From: Pseudorhodobacter ferrugineus DSM 5888
GTDB lineage: Bacteria; Pseudomonadota; Alphaproteobacteria; Rhodobacterales; Rhodobacteraceae
DNA length: 64,000 nucleotides
Reading direction: 5' to 3'
Assembly (NCBI RefSeq): GCF_000420745.1
Contig: NZ_ATVN01000002.1
Coordinates: 62,001-126,000 of the forward strand
Both the position numbers and the translations under genes were made by a program. Each line of letters begins with the position of its first letter. Positions within the stretch are counted from its first letter, which is position 1. This document shows, in pieces, positions 42,615 through 53,300 of this stretch. Under the pieces are notes generated by a model. It did not search any database and was not told where the DNA came from. It saw only the letters and a list, made by a program, of their open reading frames with translations.

Positions 42615-43696
42615 CACACCGCCCTCCCATTCAACAATCTGATCCGGTAATTGGACAGCAAATCCACCGCCAGCAGGAAAAACAGCAGCATCCCCTGAAA
42701 CGCCTGAATGGCGGCAGATGGCAGGTTCAAGTTGGTCGAGGCCATCTCGCCGCCCACATAGGTCAGCGCCATGACAAGGCCTGCCAGCAAAATGCCCAAG
42801 GGGTTTAAACGGCCAAGGAAGGCAACGATAATTGCGGTGAACCCGTAGCCGGAGGCGAAATCAATGCTGATTTGCCCCGCTGGTCCCGACACTTCGAACA
42901 TCCCCGCAAGGCCTGCCAAAGCGCCCGAAATGCCCATGCACAGCACGACCAAACGCGTGGGTTGCACGCCTGCAAACCGCGCGGCGCGCGGCGCTTGGCC
43001 CGCCAGTTTGATCTGAAACCCAAGCATATGGCGTTGCAGCAAAACATAGGCTGCGATCACCGCGATGAAGGCCGCGACGACACCCCAATGCATACCCGAC
43101 TCCTGGATCAGTTCCACATTCCGCGCCGCCGGATAGGTAGAGAAGTTGCGGCTGCCCGGAAAGCCCATGCCTTGCGGGTTGCGCAAGAACCCCGTGGCCG
43201 CTTTGGACAGAATGGTTTGGGCGACATAAACCAGCATCAAGGACACCAGAATTTCATTCGTGTTGAACCGCGTTTTCAAAATCGCGGGGATCATGGCCCA
43301 AAGCCAGCCCCCAAAAGCGCCTGCCACAATCATCACCGGAAAAATCCAGCGGGTTTCCGTTGGAAACACGGCCAAGCCTACGCCTGCACCGAAAATCGCC
43401 CCGATGATATATTGCCCCTCGGCCCCGATGTTCCAGATGCCGGCGCGAAAGCCTAGTGACAGCCCCACGGCTATCAATATCAAAGGCCCGGCCTTAACCA
43501 GCAATTGCCCGCGCAGATAAAACGCGAATTCGCCAAACAGCGGGTCCCAGAAAATCGTGCGAATGGCGATGAACGGATCTTTGCCCAACAGCGCAAACAT
43601 CGCGCCGCCTGCAATCATGGTCAGGATAACAGCCAAAACCGGCGTCGCATAGGTCCAGAACTGCGACGGTGACGGGCGCTTTTCAAGTACAAACAT
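42614..43696 (-). CDS. ABC transporter permease, nucleoside/purine (YufP type)
   Basis: A 360-residue inner-membrane permease, the first membrane subunit of the importer. It has an N-terminal cytosolic piece (MFVLEKRPSPSQFWTYA), then BPD_transp_2 helices (SLGFRAGIWNIGAEGQYIIG, TNEILVSLMLVYVAQ, ASGYGFTAIIVAFLGRLNPL). Its 3' end overlaps the second permease gene. An approximately 90-base gap with a repeat box separates it from the ATPase gene. Confidence 0.9.
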   Translation of the reverse strand: MFVLEKRPSPSQFWTYATPVLAVILTMIAGGAMFALLGKDPFIAIRTIFWDPLFGEFAFYLRGQLLVKAGPLILIAVGLSLGFRAGIWNIGAEGQYIIGAIFGAGVGLAVFPTETRWIFPVMIVAGAFGGWLWAMIPAILKTRFNTNEILVSLMLVYVAQTILSKAATGFLRNPQGMGFPGSRNFSTYPAARNVELIQESGMHWGVVAAFIAVIAAYVLLQRHMLGFQIKLAGQAPRAARFAGVQPTRLVVLCMGISGALAGLAGMFEVSGPAGQISIDFASGYGFTAIIVAFLGRLNPLGILLAGLVMALTYVGGEMASTNLNLPSAAIQAFQGMLLFFLLAVDLLSNYRIRLLNGRAV

Positions 43697-43721
43697 GTGT
43701 TACCTCCAAGCAGCTGCCTGA

Positions 43722-43743
43722 TTTCATCTTTGTCCAAATACTC
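43722..43743 (-). repeat. Interspersed repeat box, copy 3 (box only)
   Basis: On the minus strand, 45 bases after the ATPase stop: GAGTATTTG then GACAAAGATGAAA. It matches the boxes at 3399 and 12882 and lies between the ATPase and the first permease gene of the same operon. Confidence 0.75.
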
Positions 43744-43788
43744 ATACAATCCGCCCCGCAATCGCGCCGCGTCACGGCCGATAAATCC

Positions 43789-45318
43789 TTACCCATGATG
43801 CGCCACCTCCATGCCATGCGCGCCGCCCATCATCAGGCCGATTTCGTCCACCGTCAGCCCTTCGGTCGGGCGCGCCGGTGTCAGCCGCCCTTCGTTCAGC
43901 GCGGCAAAACGGTCGGACACTTCCAACAAATCATCCAAGTCCTGACTGATCACGACAACGGCGGCACCGTCTTGGGCGCGGTCCAAAATCTCTTGCCGGA
44001 TAAAGGCGGCGGCGGCGGCATCAACGCCCCATGTCGGTTGGTTGATGATCACCACTTCCGGCGCTTGGCTTAATTCGCGCCCGATCAGGAATTTTTGCAG
44101 ATTGCCGCCCGACAGCGCCCGGGCGGCGACCCATGTGCCCGGCGTGCGCACATCATATTGCGCCACCACCTCTTCGGCCCATCGCTTGGTTTTGGACCAG
44201 TCGATAAAGCCGTTTCGGGTCAGGGTTTTGCGCACGGCCCCCGACAGAAAAGCGTTTTCCACAAGGCTCATATCCGGTGCTGCGGCATGGCCCAAGCGGT
44301 CTTCGGGGGCCGCGACAAAGCCCAAGGCGCGCCGTGCATTCGGGGGGGTGTCGCCAATCGGGCTGCCAAAGCATTTCACCATTTCTGGGGCAGAGCGCAG
44401 CTCACCCGACAGCGCCAAAAGCAGCTCGTCCTGACCATTGCCTGCAACGCCTGCGATGCCCAATACCTCGCCGCGTTGTACGGAAAATGTGATATCTTTC
44501 AAGGATGTCCCAAAAGGAATTGGCGATGCAGCGCTTAGGCCCGTTACTTCTAACGCGGCATGCGCATCGCCCCAATCCTTGCGCGCCGATCTTGCGGGCG
44601 GGGTCAGCACCGCGCCCACCATCATTTCGGCCATGTCGCGGGCCGACACGTCACGCGGGGTGCAGGTGCCCACAACTTTGCCGCGGCGCAGGATGGTTGC
44701 CTCGTCACACAGGGCGCGGATTTCCTCCAGCTTGTGGCTGATGTACAAGATCGCGGTGCCTTCGGCCGACAGTTGGCGCAGGGTTTGGAACAAGATGTCC
44801 ACCTCTTGCGGGGTCAGCACGCTGGTCGGTTCGTCCATGATCAAAAGTTTTGGGTCTTGCAGCAAGCAGCGCACAATTTCGACGCGCTGCCGTTCGCCTG
44901 CCGACAAATCTCCAACCCGGCGCGTGGGGTCCAAGGGCAAGCCGTATTCGGTGGAAACGGCGCTGATTTTTTCGGCCAGCGTCCGCATGGGTGGTGGGTT
45001 TTCCATGCCAAGCGCCACGTTTTCGGCGACATTCAGGGCTTCAAACAGGCTGAAATGCTGGAACACCATCGCAACCCCAGAATTGCGGGCGGCACTGGGG
45101 CGGGCGGGGGCATAGGGTTGGCCGTGCAGCGCCATGCTGCCGCTGTCGGGTTTCACCAAGCCGTAGATCATTTTGACCAAGGTCGATTTGCCCGCGCCGT
45201 TTTCGCCCAAAAGCGCGTGGATTTCGCCTTTGGATATCGCAAAAGACACATCGGAATTGGCAACCACACCAGGATAGGCCTTGGTCACGCCGTCAATGCG
45301 CAAAAGTTCGGTGGTCAT
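43789..45318 (-). CDS. ABC transporter ATP-binding protein, dual-domain (nucleoside/purine importer)
   Basis: A 509-residue ATPase with two ABC domains. The first has Walker A LLGENGAGKST, signature LSAGERQRVEIVR and Walker B LLIMDEPTS. The second has a divergent Walker A (GVAGNGQDE), the signature ALSGGNLQKFLIGRE and a Walker B-like VVIINQPTWGVD. This pattern is typical of ribose/nucleoside (RbsA/YufO-like) importers. ATG 45318 overlaps the end of xdhC (ATGA), tying transport to xanthine dehydrogenase. Confidence 0.92.
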   Translation of the reverse strand: MTTELLRIDGVTKAYPGVVANSDVSFAISKGEIHALLGENGAGKSTLVKMIYGLVKPDSGSMALHGQPYAPARPSAARNSGVAMVFQHFSLFEALNVAENVALGMENPPPMRTLAEKISAVSTEYGLPLDPTRRVGDLSAGERQRVEIVRCLLQDPKLLIMDEPTSVLTPQEVDILFQTLRQLSAEGTAILYISHKLEEIRALCDEATILRRGKVVGTCTPRDVSARDMAEMMVGAVLTPPARSARKDWGDAHAALEVTGLSAASPIPFGTSLKDITFSVQRGEVLGIAGVAGNGQDELLLALSGELRSAPEMVKCFGSPIGDTPPNARRALGFVAAPEDRLGHAAAPDMSLVENAFLSGAVRKTLTRNGFIDWSKTKRWAEEVVAQYDVRTPGTWVAARALSGGNLQKFLIGRELSQAPEVVIINQPTWGVDAAAAAFIRQEILDRAQDGAAVVVISQDLDDLLEVSDRFAALNEGRLTPARPTEGLTVDEIGLMMGGAHGMEVAHHG

Positions 45319-46247
45319 ATCGCCGTCTCCTGTCGTAGGCCAATGCGGTGGGGAAGGAGTAGCTGGCCCGCGACCCCGATGGCAATGGCTTGCGGGTGTT
45401 TGCCAAGGGCAGGGTCGCCGATGGGGCAAGTGATGCGGGCGATGGTTGTGGGCGCGTGGCCAAGGGTGGCAAGGCGGTTGCGAAATCTGGCCCATTTGGT
45501 TTTGGACCCGATCAGCCCGCATGCGCCAAAGCCGTGGCTTAGGGCGGCATGGCAAAGGGCAAGGTCAAGCGTGTGGGAATAGGTGAGGATCAGGTGTTCT
45601 GCATTTTCAGGCGCATGTTTCAGGACCTGCGCGGGGTCTGTAGCAGGCAACATGGTGACGCCTTCGGGGCTGTCCGGCGGAAAGCGGTCGGCATGAACAT
45701 CGACCCAAGTGATCGCGAAATCCGGCAAGGGAGCAAGGGTTTGCACCAGCGCGCGGCCCACATGCCCCGCGCCCCAAACCCAAAGCGGGCGGGTGGGTTT
45801 GGCAATCGGTTCCACCATCCAGCCTTGGGTCAGGCCGGATGCGGGCGGTCGGCCTTGGTTACGTGCGCTCGCCAGCAGGCGTGAGATGGCAAGTGGCATA
45901 GGGCTTGCATCTGTGGCGCGGGCGAAAACCTCGGTATTGGGCAAGGTGTTTGTGTCAAAGAGTTCGGTCAGCAAGGTAACGGTGCCGCCACAGCATTGGC
46001 CAAGGCTTGGGCCCAGTGCCTCGCGCGTCAGGGTTTGGCTTTGGCCCTTGGCAAGCATGTCGCGCGCCCGCGCTGCGGCCTGATACTCCAGCGCGCCGCC
46101 GCCGATAGTGCCTGATTGTCCCGCAGGCCAAACCAGCATCGACGCCCCCACCTCGCGAGGGGATGACCCTGCGACTGCGGCAATCACCACGCGGGCGATG
46201 GGGCCGTGGGCGGTGATGGCGGCGCGTGCCGCGGCCAGATCAAACAT
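45315..46247 (-). CDS. xdhC: Xanthine dehydrogenase accessory protein
   Basis: A 310-residue protein that loads and sulfurates the molybdenum cofactor for XdhB. The N-terminal XdhC/CoxI domain has GSSPREVGASMLVW and TIGGGALEYQAA. A Rossmann-type domain follows (LWVWGAGHVGRALVQ) and then FGACGLIGSKTKWARF. Its start ATG 46247 ([10 protein letters not shown]) overlaps the xdhB stop by eight bases; its end overlaps the ABC ATPase start. All Xdh maturation genes seen in simple operons are thus present. Confidence 0.93.
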   Translation of the reverse strand: MFDLAAARAAITAHGPIARVVIAAVAGSSPREVGASMLVWPAGQSGTIGGGALEYQAAARARDMLAKGQSQTLTREALGPSLGQCCGGTVTLLTELFDTNTLPNTEVFARATDASPMPLAISRLLASARNQGRPPASGLTQGWMVEPIAKPTRPLWVWGAGHVGRALVQTLAPLPDFAITWVDVHADRFPPDSPEGVTMLPATDPAQVLKHAPENAEHLILTYSHTLDLALCHAALSHGFGACGLIGSKTKWARFRNRLATLGHAPTTIARITCPIGDPALGKHPQAIAIGVAGQLLLPHRIGLRQETAI

Positions 46248-48696
46248 CGCGCTGCCTTTGCACGGCGGCCAAAATCCGTTCGGGCGTGGCGGGCGCATCA
46301 AGCGCGGGATAAACCGTGCCATCGCCGCAAGCTGCCACCGCATCCGACAAGGCCATCAGCGCGGAAATCCCCAGCATGAACGGCGGCTCCCCCACGGCCT
46401 TGGACCGGCCAACGGTGGCTTCGGGGTTGTCGCGTCCCCAAAGTGCTACGTTGAACACAGGCGGGCGGTCGGAACAGGCAGGGATTTTATAGGTGCTGGG
46501 GGCATGGGTACGCAAAGCGCCTTTATCGTCCCAGACCAGTTCTTCCATCGTCAGCCAGCCCGCACCTTGGACATAGGCGCCTTCGATCTGCCCAATGTCC
46601 AACGCAGGGTTCAGGCTTGCCCCCGTATCATGCAGCAAATCTGCCCGCAAAATGCGGTTTTCGCCGGTCAGTGTGTCGATCACTACTTCGGTCACCGCCG
46701 CCCCATACGCAAAATAAAGGAAGGGTCGCCCGCGCCCCGCCGCGCGGTCCCAAGTGATTTTGGGGGTGCTATAAAACCCAGTTGAAGACAGCGATACCCG
46801 CCCCATATAGGCCAGCGCCGCCGCCTCGGCAAAGCTGTAATCGGCCGCACCCACGGTTACGCGGCCAGCTGCAAACTGCACATCGGTAACCTGCGCCTGA
46901 TGCTTTTCCGCCAAAAACGCCGCCATCCTGTCGCGGATGGTCAAACAAGCGGCCTGTGCCGCCATCCCGTTCAGATCTGACCCCGACGACGCCGCCGTGG
47001 CACTGGTATTGGGCACCTTGGCCGTATCGGTGGCGGTGATTTTAATCAGATCCACCCCAACGCCAAACACCGATGCCGCCACCTGCGCCACCTTTAGGAA
47101 CAAGCCTTGGCCCATTTCTGTGCCGCCGTGGTTCAAATGGATCGACCCGTCTTGATAGACATGCACCAAAGCACCCGCTTGGTTCAAATGGGTCAGCGTA
47201 AAGGAAATCCCGAACTTCACGGGCGTCAGCGCAATTCCGCGCTTCAACAGCGGGCTGCCTGCATTCCATACATCAATCGCCGCCCGCCGAGCCGCATAGC
47301 TTGAACTTTGCTCCAACGCGTCAACAATCCGGTCGCCGATAAAATCCTCGACCGGCATATGGAAGGGCGTGGTTTGCACACCCTTCGGCACAGGTAAGTC
47401 CCGCCCGTGTGCCGTGCTCACAGCCCCACGAGAGGCGAGATCGTCACCAAGCTTTTTCTGTTCAAAAATATCCTCGGGGGGGGAGGGTTTGCCTTGCAAA
47501 CCCGTCGGGGGGGCAGACAGCCCCCCCACTGGTTCAAGCATCGCGTCATAAAAATTCACGCGCCGCACATCCAACGGATCAGCGCCGAGATCAAAGGCGA
47601 TATGGTCCATCACCCGTTCAATCCCCACCATGCCTTGCGGCCCGCCAAAGCCGCGAAAGGCGGTGGCGCTTTGGGTGTTGGTGCGCAGGCGGTGACTCTC
47701 AAGCCGCACATCAGTCAGGTGATAGCAATTGTCGGAATGCAGCATGGCGCGGTCGGCCACAGGGATCGACAGGTCCAGCGCCCAGCCGCAGCGAAACAGA
47801 TGGGTAAACTCAACGCCCGTCACCCGCCCCGTATCGTCAAACCCCGCGCGGTAGCGGATGCGCAGGTCGTGGCGCTTGCCGGTGATCATCATGTCGTCAT
47901 CGCGGTCATAGCGCATTTTGCACGGCAGTCCCGTGTCACGGGCGGCAATGGCACAGGCAATGGCCAGCGCGTTGCCTTGGCTTTCCTTGCCACCAAACCC
48001 GCCGCCCATACGCCGTGTTTCAACCCGCACGCCGTGCATGGGCACATGCAAGGCGTGGGCGACTTTGTGCTGTATTTCGGTCGGGTGCTGGGTCGAGGAA
48101 TGGATCAGCATATCCCCGCCTTCTTGTGGGATGGCGGCAGCGATTTGACCTTCAAGGTAGAAATGTTCTTGCCCGCCAACCTCCATCTCGCCTGTTACCA
48201 TGCGGGGGGCGTTGGCGAGGGCGGCACTGGCATCGCCTTTGGTCCAGACCACAGGGCCGGATTCAAAGCGGCTGTTGGCGGCAAGCGCGTCATCCACCGT
48301 CAAAATCGCGGGCAGCGGGGCATAGTCGACGCGCCCCAGACGGGCGGCTTTGCGCGCGGCCAGATGGCTGGTGGCAACCACCAGAAACACCGGCTGGCCG
48401 ATGTAATGCACACGGCCTGTGGCAAGCAAGGGTTCATCATGGGCCGAGGGAGAGCAATCGGGCATGTCGGTGAAATCATCGGCGGCGTAAACCGCGACCA
48501 CGCCGGCAGCACTGCGCACGGTCGAAAGATCCAGACCCGTGATATCGCCATGGGCTATTGTGGATAGGCCAAAGGCCAGATGCAGCGCGCCTGCAGGCAA
48601 GGGGATGTCATCGACGTAACGGGCGCTGCCTGTCACATGCAGGGGGGCGGCATCATGGGGAAGGGCGTTTCCAATGCTTTGTGACTTAAGGCTCAT
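46240..48696 (-). CDS. xdhB: Xanthine dehydrogenase molybdopterin subunit, with in-frame repeat insertion
   Basis: The 818-residue molybdenum-containing subunit oxidises hypoxanthine and xanthine to urate. It has [52 protein letters not shown] and the catalytic Glu in [11 protein letters not shown]. Between [10 protein letters not shown] and [14 protein letters not shown], where relatives usually have only a few residues, lies an extra Pro/Gly-rich peptide (about residues 389-414: [20 protein letters not shown] and following), encoded by an interspersed repeat element. The frame stays open, so the enzyme may still work if the loop is surface-exposed. Confidence 0.93.
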   Translation of the reverse strand: MSLKSQSIGNALPHDAAPLHVTGSARYVDDIPLPAGALHLAFGLSTIAHGDITGLDLSTVRSAAGVVAVYAADDFTDMPDCSPSAHDEPLLATGRVHYIGQPVFLVVATSHLAARKAARLGRVDYAPLPAILTVDDALAANSRFESGPVVWTKGDASAALANAPRMVTGEMEVGGQEHFYLEGQIAAAIPQEGGDMLIHSSTQHPTEIQHKVAHALHVPMHGVRVETRRMGGGFGGKESQGNALAIACAIAARDTGLPCKMRYDRDDDMMITGKRHDLRIRYRAGFDDTGRVTGVEFTHLFRCGWALDLSIPVADRAMLHSDNCYHLTDVRLESHRLRTNTQSATAFRGFGGPQGMVGIERVMDHIAFDLGADPLDVRRVNFYDAMLEPVGGLSAPPTGLQGKPSPPEDIFEQKKLGDDLASRGAVSTAHGRDLPVPKGVQTTPFHMPVEDFIGDRIVDALEQSSSYAARRAAIDVWNAGSPLLKRGIALTPVKFGISFTLTHLNQAGALVHVYQDGSIHLNHGGTEMGQGLFLKVAQVAASVFGVGVDLIKITATDTAKVPNTSATAASSGSDLNGMAAQAACLTIRDRMAAFLAEKHQAQVTDVQFAAGRVTVGAADYSFAEAAALAYMGRVSLSSTGFYSTPKITWDRAAGRGRPFLYFAYGAAVTEVVIDTLTGENRILRADLLHDTGASLNPALDIGQIEGAYVQGAGWLTMEELVWDDKGALRTHAPSTYKIPACSDRPPVFNVALWGRDNPEATVGRSKAVGEPPFMLGISALMALSDAVAACGDGTVYPALDAPATPERILAAVQRQRDV
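47455..47530 (+). repeat. Interspersed element inside xdhB (in frame, variant with extra hairpin)
   Basis: Plus strand: a CAAAAATATCCTC-type box, a run of G, an extra hairpin GGGTTTGC-CTT-GCAAACCC, then GGGGGGGC-AGACA-GCCCCCCC. It shares box and terminal hairpin with the copies at 40426 and 49546, but a 19-base hairpin is added between them. Relative to the gene it is inserted in the orientation opposite to that in xdhA. Confidence 0.8.
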
Positions 48697-50099
48697 GCTG
48701 TCACCTCCATCAGGTCGACGGGGGTGCCATTCAGATCATGGAAATAGCGGATCAGCATATTGCCGGCAGTTGTACTGCGGTACTGCGCGCTGGCACGCAT
48801 ATCGCTGAGGGGCGTGAAATCGCGGGCCATCGCCGCGCGGGCCTTGTGGATCGTGTCGATGGTCCAGTCTTTGCCAATCAGGGCGGCCTCGGCACCTGCG
48901 CTGCGTTTCGGAGTGCCTGCCATGCCGCCAAAGGCGATGCGGGCGGCGGTGACTTTGCCGTTTTCAAGGGTGATATTGAAGCAGCCGCAGACGGCCGAGA
49001 TATCCTGGTCAAAGCGTTTCGACAGTTTGTAGCACCGCAAATTGGGGGCGTTGGTGGGGAAGGTGACGGCTTCGACAAACTCGCCGGGGTGGCGGTCTTG
49101 TTTGCGGTATTCAAGGAAGAAATCTTCAAGCGCCATGTCGCGGCGGGTATCGCCGTGGCGCAGGTGCAACGTGGCGCCGAGGGCGATGAGGGCAGGTGGG
49201 CCATCGCCGATGGGCGAGCCGTTGGCGATATTGCCACCGATGGTGGCCGCGTTGCGGATCTGGTCGCTGGCATAGCGGCGCAGCATTTCGGCAAATGACG
49301 GCAGCGTAGGGGCCACGGCGGCCATCAGCGCGTTGATGGTCACGCCTGCGCCGACTTTTAGGCCGGTTTCGGTTTTGTCGATGGTTTTAAGGTCGGGGAT
49401 GCCGCCAAGAAAGGCCACCTGGCCCAGGTCGCGCAGCTGTTTTGTGACCCAGAGGCCGACATCGGTGGCGCCTGCAATCAGGGTGGCGTCGGGGTTGGCG
49501 GCGTACCAGTTTGCGAATTCGTCGGTGGTGGTCGGGCGGTAGGCGCCGGGGGGCTGTCTGCCCCCCGGACCCCCCGAGGATATTTGGGCCGAAAAGAAAG
49601 CGGGAGCAGCATCTTGGGCCAGCCAGTCAGGGATCGGGGCGGATTCTGCGGCCTTTGCGGCACGGATGATGGGGGCGTATCCGGTGCAGCGGCAGAGGTT
49701 GCCAGCAAGCACCGTGTCATGGTCGGTGCGGCCTGCGGTGTGGGCAGCGACCATTGAGACGACAAAGCCGGGTGTGCAAAAGCCGCATTGCGAGCCGTGA
49801 TGGGTGACCATGGCGGTTTGCACGGGATGGGGTGTGCCATCGGGGGCGATCAGCCCTTCGACGGTACGGACCGATTTGCCGTGCAGTTGCGGCATGAACA
49901 GGATGCAGGCGTTCAGCGCCTTTGGGCCGTCTGCGTCTGTCACCATCACGGTGCAGGCCCCGCAATCGCCTTCGTTGCAGCCTTCCTTGGTGCCGGTCAG
50001 GGCGCGGGTGTCGCGCAGCCAATCGAGCAGGGTTTGCGTTGCGGGCACATCCGAAAGGCAGACCGGCGTTCCGTTCAGGTGAAACGCGATATCTGTCAT
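48693..50099 (-). CDS. xdhA: Xanthine dehydrogenase Fe-S/FAD subunit, with in-frame repeat insertion
   Basis: A 468-residue subunit. It has a plant-type [2Fe-2S] domain ([11 protein letters not shown]), a second cluster domain ([10 protein letters not shown] and [11 protein letters not shown]), and a FAD domain ([25 protein letters not shown]). It transfers electrons from the Mo site to NAD. In the linker between the Fe-S and FAD domains (about residues 166-185) sits [20 protein letters not shown], a peptide encoded by an interspersed repeat. It is the first gene of the purine operon and overlaps xdhB by ATGA. ATG 50099 is the only start giving the complete N-terminal Fe-S domain. Confidence 0.94.
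   Translation of the reverse strand: MTDIAFHLNGTPVCLSDVPATQTLLDWLRDTRALTGTKEGCNEGDCGACTVMVTDADGPKALNACILFMPQLHGKSVRTVEGLIAPDGTPHPVQTAMVTHHGSQCGFCTPGFVVSMVAAHTAGRTDHDTVLAGNLCRCTGYAPIIRAAKAAESAPIPDWLAQDAAPAFFSAQISSGGPGGRQPPGAYRPTTTDEFANWYAANPDATLIAGATDVGLWVTKQLRDLGQVAFLGGIPDLKTIDKTETGLKVGAGVTINALMAAVAPTLPSFAEMLRRYASDQIRNAATIGGNIANGSPIGDGPPALIALGATLHLRHGDTRRDMALEDFFLEYRKQDRHPGEFVEAVTFPTNAPNLRCYKLSKRFDQDISAVCGCFNITLENGKVTAARIAFGGMAGTPKRSAGAEAALIGKDWTIDTIHKARAAMARDFTPLSDMRASAQYRSTTAGNMLIRYFHDLNGTPVDLMEVTA
49546..49604 (+). repeat. Interspersed box-plus-hairpin element inside xdhA (in frame)
   Basis: Plus strand: CCGGGGGGCTGTCTGCCCCC (GC hairpin), a C-run, GAGGATATTTGGGCC, GAAAAGAAAGCG. By hand it matches 54 of 57 positions of the intergenic copy at 40426 (reverse complement). 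In xdhA it reads as the peptide [18 protein letters not shown]. Confidence 0.85.
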
Positions 50100-50373
50100 G
50101 TCATAATCCGCCGCGGTCTTTGCATCTGGGTTTATGCGTGCCCGCCCGATGCGGCGTAAAGCGGGCCACGCGCCCTGTCTTGGGGAGCATCAAGCCCGTG
50201 CTGCGACAAAATAGCAAACAGAATTTTTCAGTTAATCTCGATAAATGCTTTTCGTTTTGTTTGAAATTGTCTTTGCCCTTTTTGTGATACGCGCCGCGCG
50301 TACCTGCACAAAGACGCGCCATCGCAGCAACGGTGGTCTTTCCCTGCTTGTCTGGCTGGTCTAGGGTTTGGCC
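50100..50373. other. Divergent intergenic region between xdhA and dnaE
   Basis: 274 bases with an AT-richer core (about 50205-50285). It must hold the promoters of both dnaE and the xdh/importer operon. I see no unambiguous -35/-10 pair, no repeat and no RNA-like structure. Confidence 0.4.
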
Positions 50374-53300
50374 ATGTCAGCACCCCGATTCATTCATCTT
50401 CGCACCCATACTGAATATTCCTTGTTGGAAGGTGCTGTGCCATTGCAGGCGCTTATCAAGCTGTGTGTCGAACAAAAAATGCCTGCCGTGGCCGTGACCG
50501 ATAGCAATAATATGTTCGGCGCGTTGGAGTTTTCGACCTATGCGGCGGGGGCGGGGTTGCAGCCGATTGTGGGCTGTCAGGTCACGCTTGCTTATGACCC
50601 GCCGCAACCCGGGGAAAAACCGCGCATCCCTGCGCCTGTCGTGCTGCTGGCGCAGACTCAGGCGGGGTACATGAACCTGATGAAGCTGAACAGCTGCCTG
50701 TATGTGGGGGCGGGTGGGCAATTGCCGCAGGTGTCGCTGGAACAGTTGGAGGCGCATTCGCTGGGGCTTATTTGCCTGACGGGCGGGGCTGAGGGGCCGG
50801 TGGGCAAGTTGTTGCAAACCGCCCAAATGCCGAAAGCGCGCGCGTTGATGGAGCGGTTGGCGGCGGCGTTTGAAGGCCGTTTATATGTGGAATTGCAGCG
50901 CCATCCGGGGGCGGGTGGGCGGTTGACCGAGGCCGAGCAGGCGACCGAGCGCGGGTTTATCGAGATGGCCTATGCGCTGGGCCTGCCGTTGGTGGCGACC
51001 AATGATGTCTATTTCCCCAAGGCCAAGATGTATGAGGCGCATGACGCGCTGATTTGCATTGCCGAGGGCGCCTATGTTGACCAGCAACAACCGCGCAGAC
51101 GCTTGACGCCCCAGCATTATTTCAAGACCGAGGCCGAGATGGCCACGCTGTTCGCCGACCTGCCGGAAGCGTTGGAAAATACGGTTGAGATTGCGCGGCG
51201 CTGTGCGTTCAAGGTGCCGAAACACGCGCCGATTTTGCCGAAATTTGCCGATGATGAGGTGAACGAACTGCGCCGTCAGGCCAATGCGGGGTTGCAGGCA
51301 CGGTTGGCGGTGATCCCTCATGCTGTCAGCGTGGAGGAGTATCAGGCGCGGCTGGATTTCGAGCTGGATATCATCATCGGGATGCAGTTTCCGGGGTATT
51401 TCCTGATCGTGGCGGATTTTATCAAATGGGCCAAGGATCAGGGGATTCCGGTGGGGCCGGGGCGGGGTTCGGGGGCGGGGTCTCTGGTGGCCTATGCTTT
51501 GACGATTACCGATCTGGACCCGTTGCGGTACAGTTTGCTGTTCGAGCGGTTTTTGAACCCCGAACGGGTTTCCATGCCCGACTTTGACATCGACTTTTGC
51601 ATGGATCGCCGCGAGGAGGTTATCCAATATGTCCAAGGAAAATACGGGCGCGACAAGGTGGGGCAGATCATCACCTTTGGCGCGCTTTTGTCCAAGGCTG
51701 CGATCCGCGATGTGGGTCGGGTTTTGCAGATGTCCTATATGCAGGTGGACCGCCTGTCGAAAATGATCCCTGTTGAAGGGGTCAAACCTGTGTCGATTAC
51801 CAAGGCGCTGGCGGATGAGCCGCGACTGCGAGAGGCGGCCAAGGAAGAGGTGGTGGCGCGCTTGCTGGATTATGGCCAGCAGGTTGAAGGGTTGCTGCGC
51901 AACGCGTCGACCCACGCGGCGGGGGTGGTGATTGGCGACCGACCGCTGGATGAATTGGTGCCCCTGTACCAAGACCCGAAATCGGACATGCCCGCGACCC
52001 AGTTCAACATGAAATGGGTGGAGGCGGCGGGGCTGGTCAAGTTTGACTTTTTGGGTTTGAAAACCCTGACGGTTATTCAATCGGCGCTGGATTTGCTGCG
52101 CTTGCGGGGGGTGGATCTGGATATTGCCATGATCCCCTTGGATGATGCCAAGACCTATGAGCTTTATGCCGCCGCCAAGACGGTTGCGGTGTTTCAGGTG
52201 GAAAGTTCTGGGATGATGGATGCGCTGCGGCGCATGAAACCCACCTGTATTGAGGATATCGTGGCACTTGTGGCGCTGTACCGCCCCGGCCCGATGGAGA
52301 ATATTCCGGTTTACTGTGAGGTTAAGAACGGGCTGCGCGAGATTGAATCTGTGCATCCGACGATTGACCATCTGTTGGCGGAAACCCAAGGGATTATCGT
52401 TTACCAAGAACAGGTTATGCAGATTGCGCAGGTTATGGGCGGGTATAGCCTTGGCGGTGCCGACCTGTTGCGCCGTGCGATGGGTAAAAAGATTGCCGCC
52501 GAAATGGCCAAGGAGCGGCCCAAGTTTATCGAGGGGGCCAAGGCGACCCATGGTGTTGACGCGAAGAAGGCAGGCGAGGTGTTCGACCTGCTGGAAAAAT
52601 TCGCCAACTACGGGTTCAACAAATCCCACGCGGCGGCCTATGCGGTGGTCAGTTACCAGACGGGGTATCTGAAGGCGAATTATCCGGTTGAATTTATGGC
52701 CGGTGTGATGAACTGCGATATCCATCTGACGGATAAACTGGCGGTGTATAAGCGCGAAGTGGACAAGCTGGGGATTGCGACGATTGCGCCGTCGGTGAAT
52801 GCATCCTTGGCGACGTTCACGGTGCGCGAGGGTGCGCTGGTTTATGCGCTGGGCGCGTTGAAAAACGTGGGCGTCGAGGCGATGAAGATGATCGTGGCGG
52901 GGCGGATGACCGACCAAGGCGAAAAACCCTATGCGACCTTGTTCGACCTTGCCCGCCGTGTGGATTTGAAGCGGGTGGGCAAGCGGCCGTTGGAAATGCT
53001 GGCGCGGGCGGGGGCGTTTGATTGTCTTGATCCGAACCGCGCGCGGGTGTTTGACGCGCTGGACGGGCTTGCGGCCTATTCCGCTGCGATCCATGAGGCG
53101 AAAACGTCGAACCAAGTCAGCTTGTTTGGCGACGCGGGCGAGGATGTGCCGGAACCGCGCATCGGGTCGCGTGATGACTGGTTGCCAGTGGAACGCCTGA
53201 CCGAAGAGCATAAGGCGATTGGGTTCTATTTGTCGGGGCATCCGCTGGATGACTATATGGCGCCGTTGAAACGAAAAGGCGTGTCCACGCTGGCCGAAAT

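Noticed and set aside
48693-50099. xdhA and xdhB as pseudogenes because of inserted repeat sequence
   Set aside because: Both frames are open across the insertions and all Fe-S, FAD and Mo-site motifs are intact, so I treat them as functional genes with added loops.
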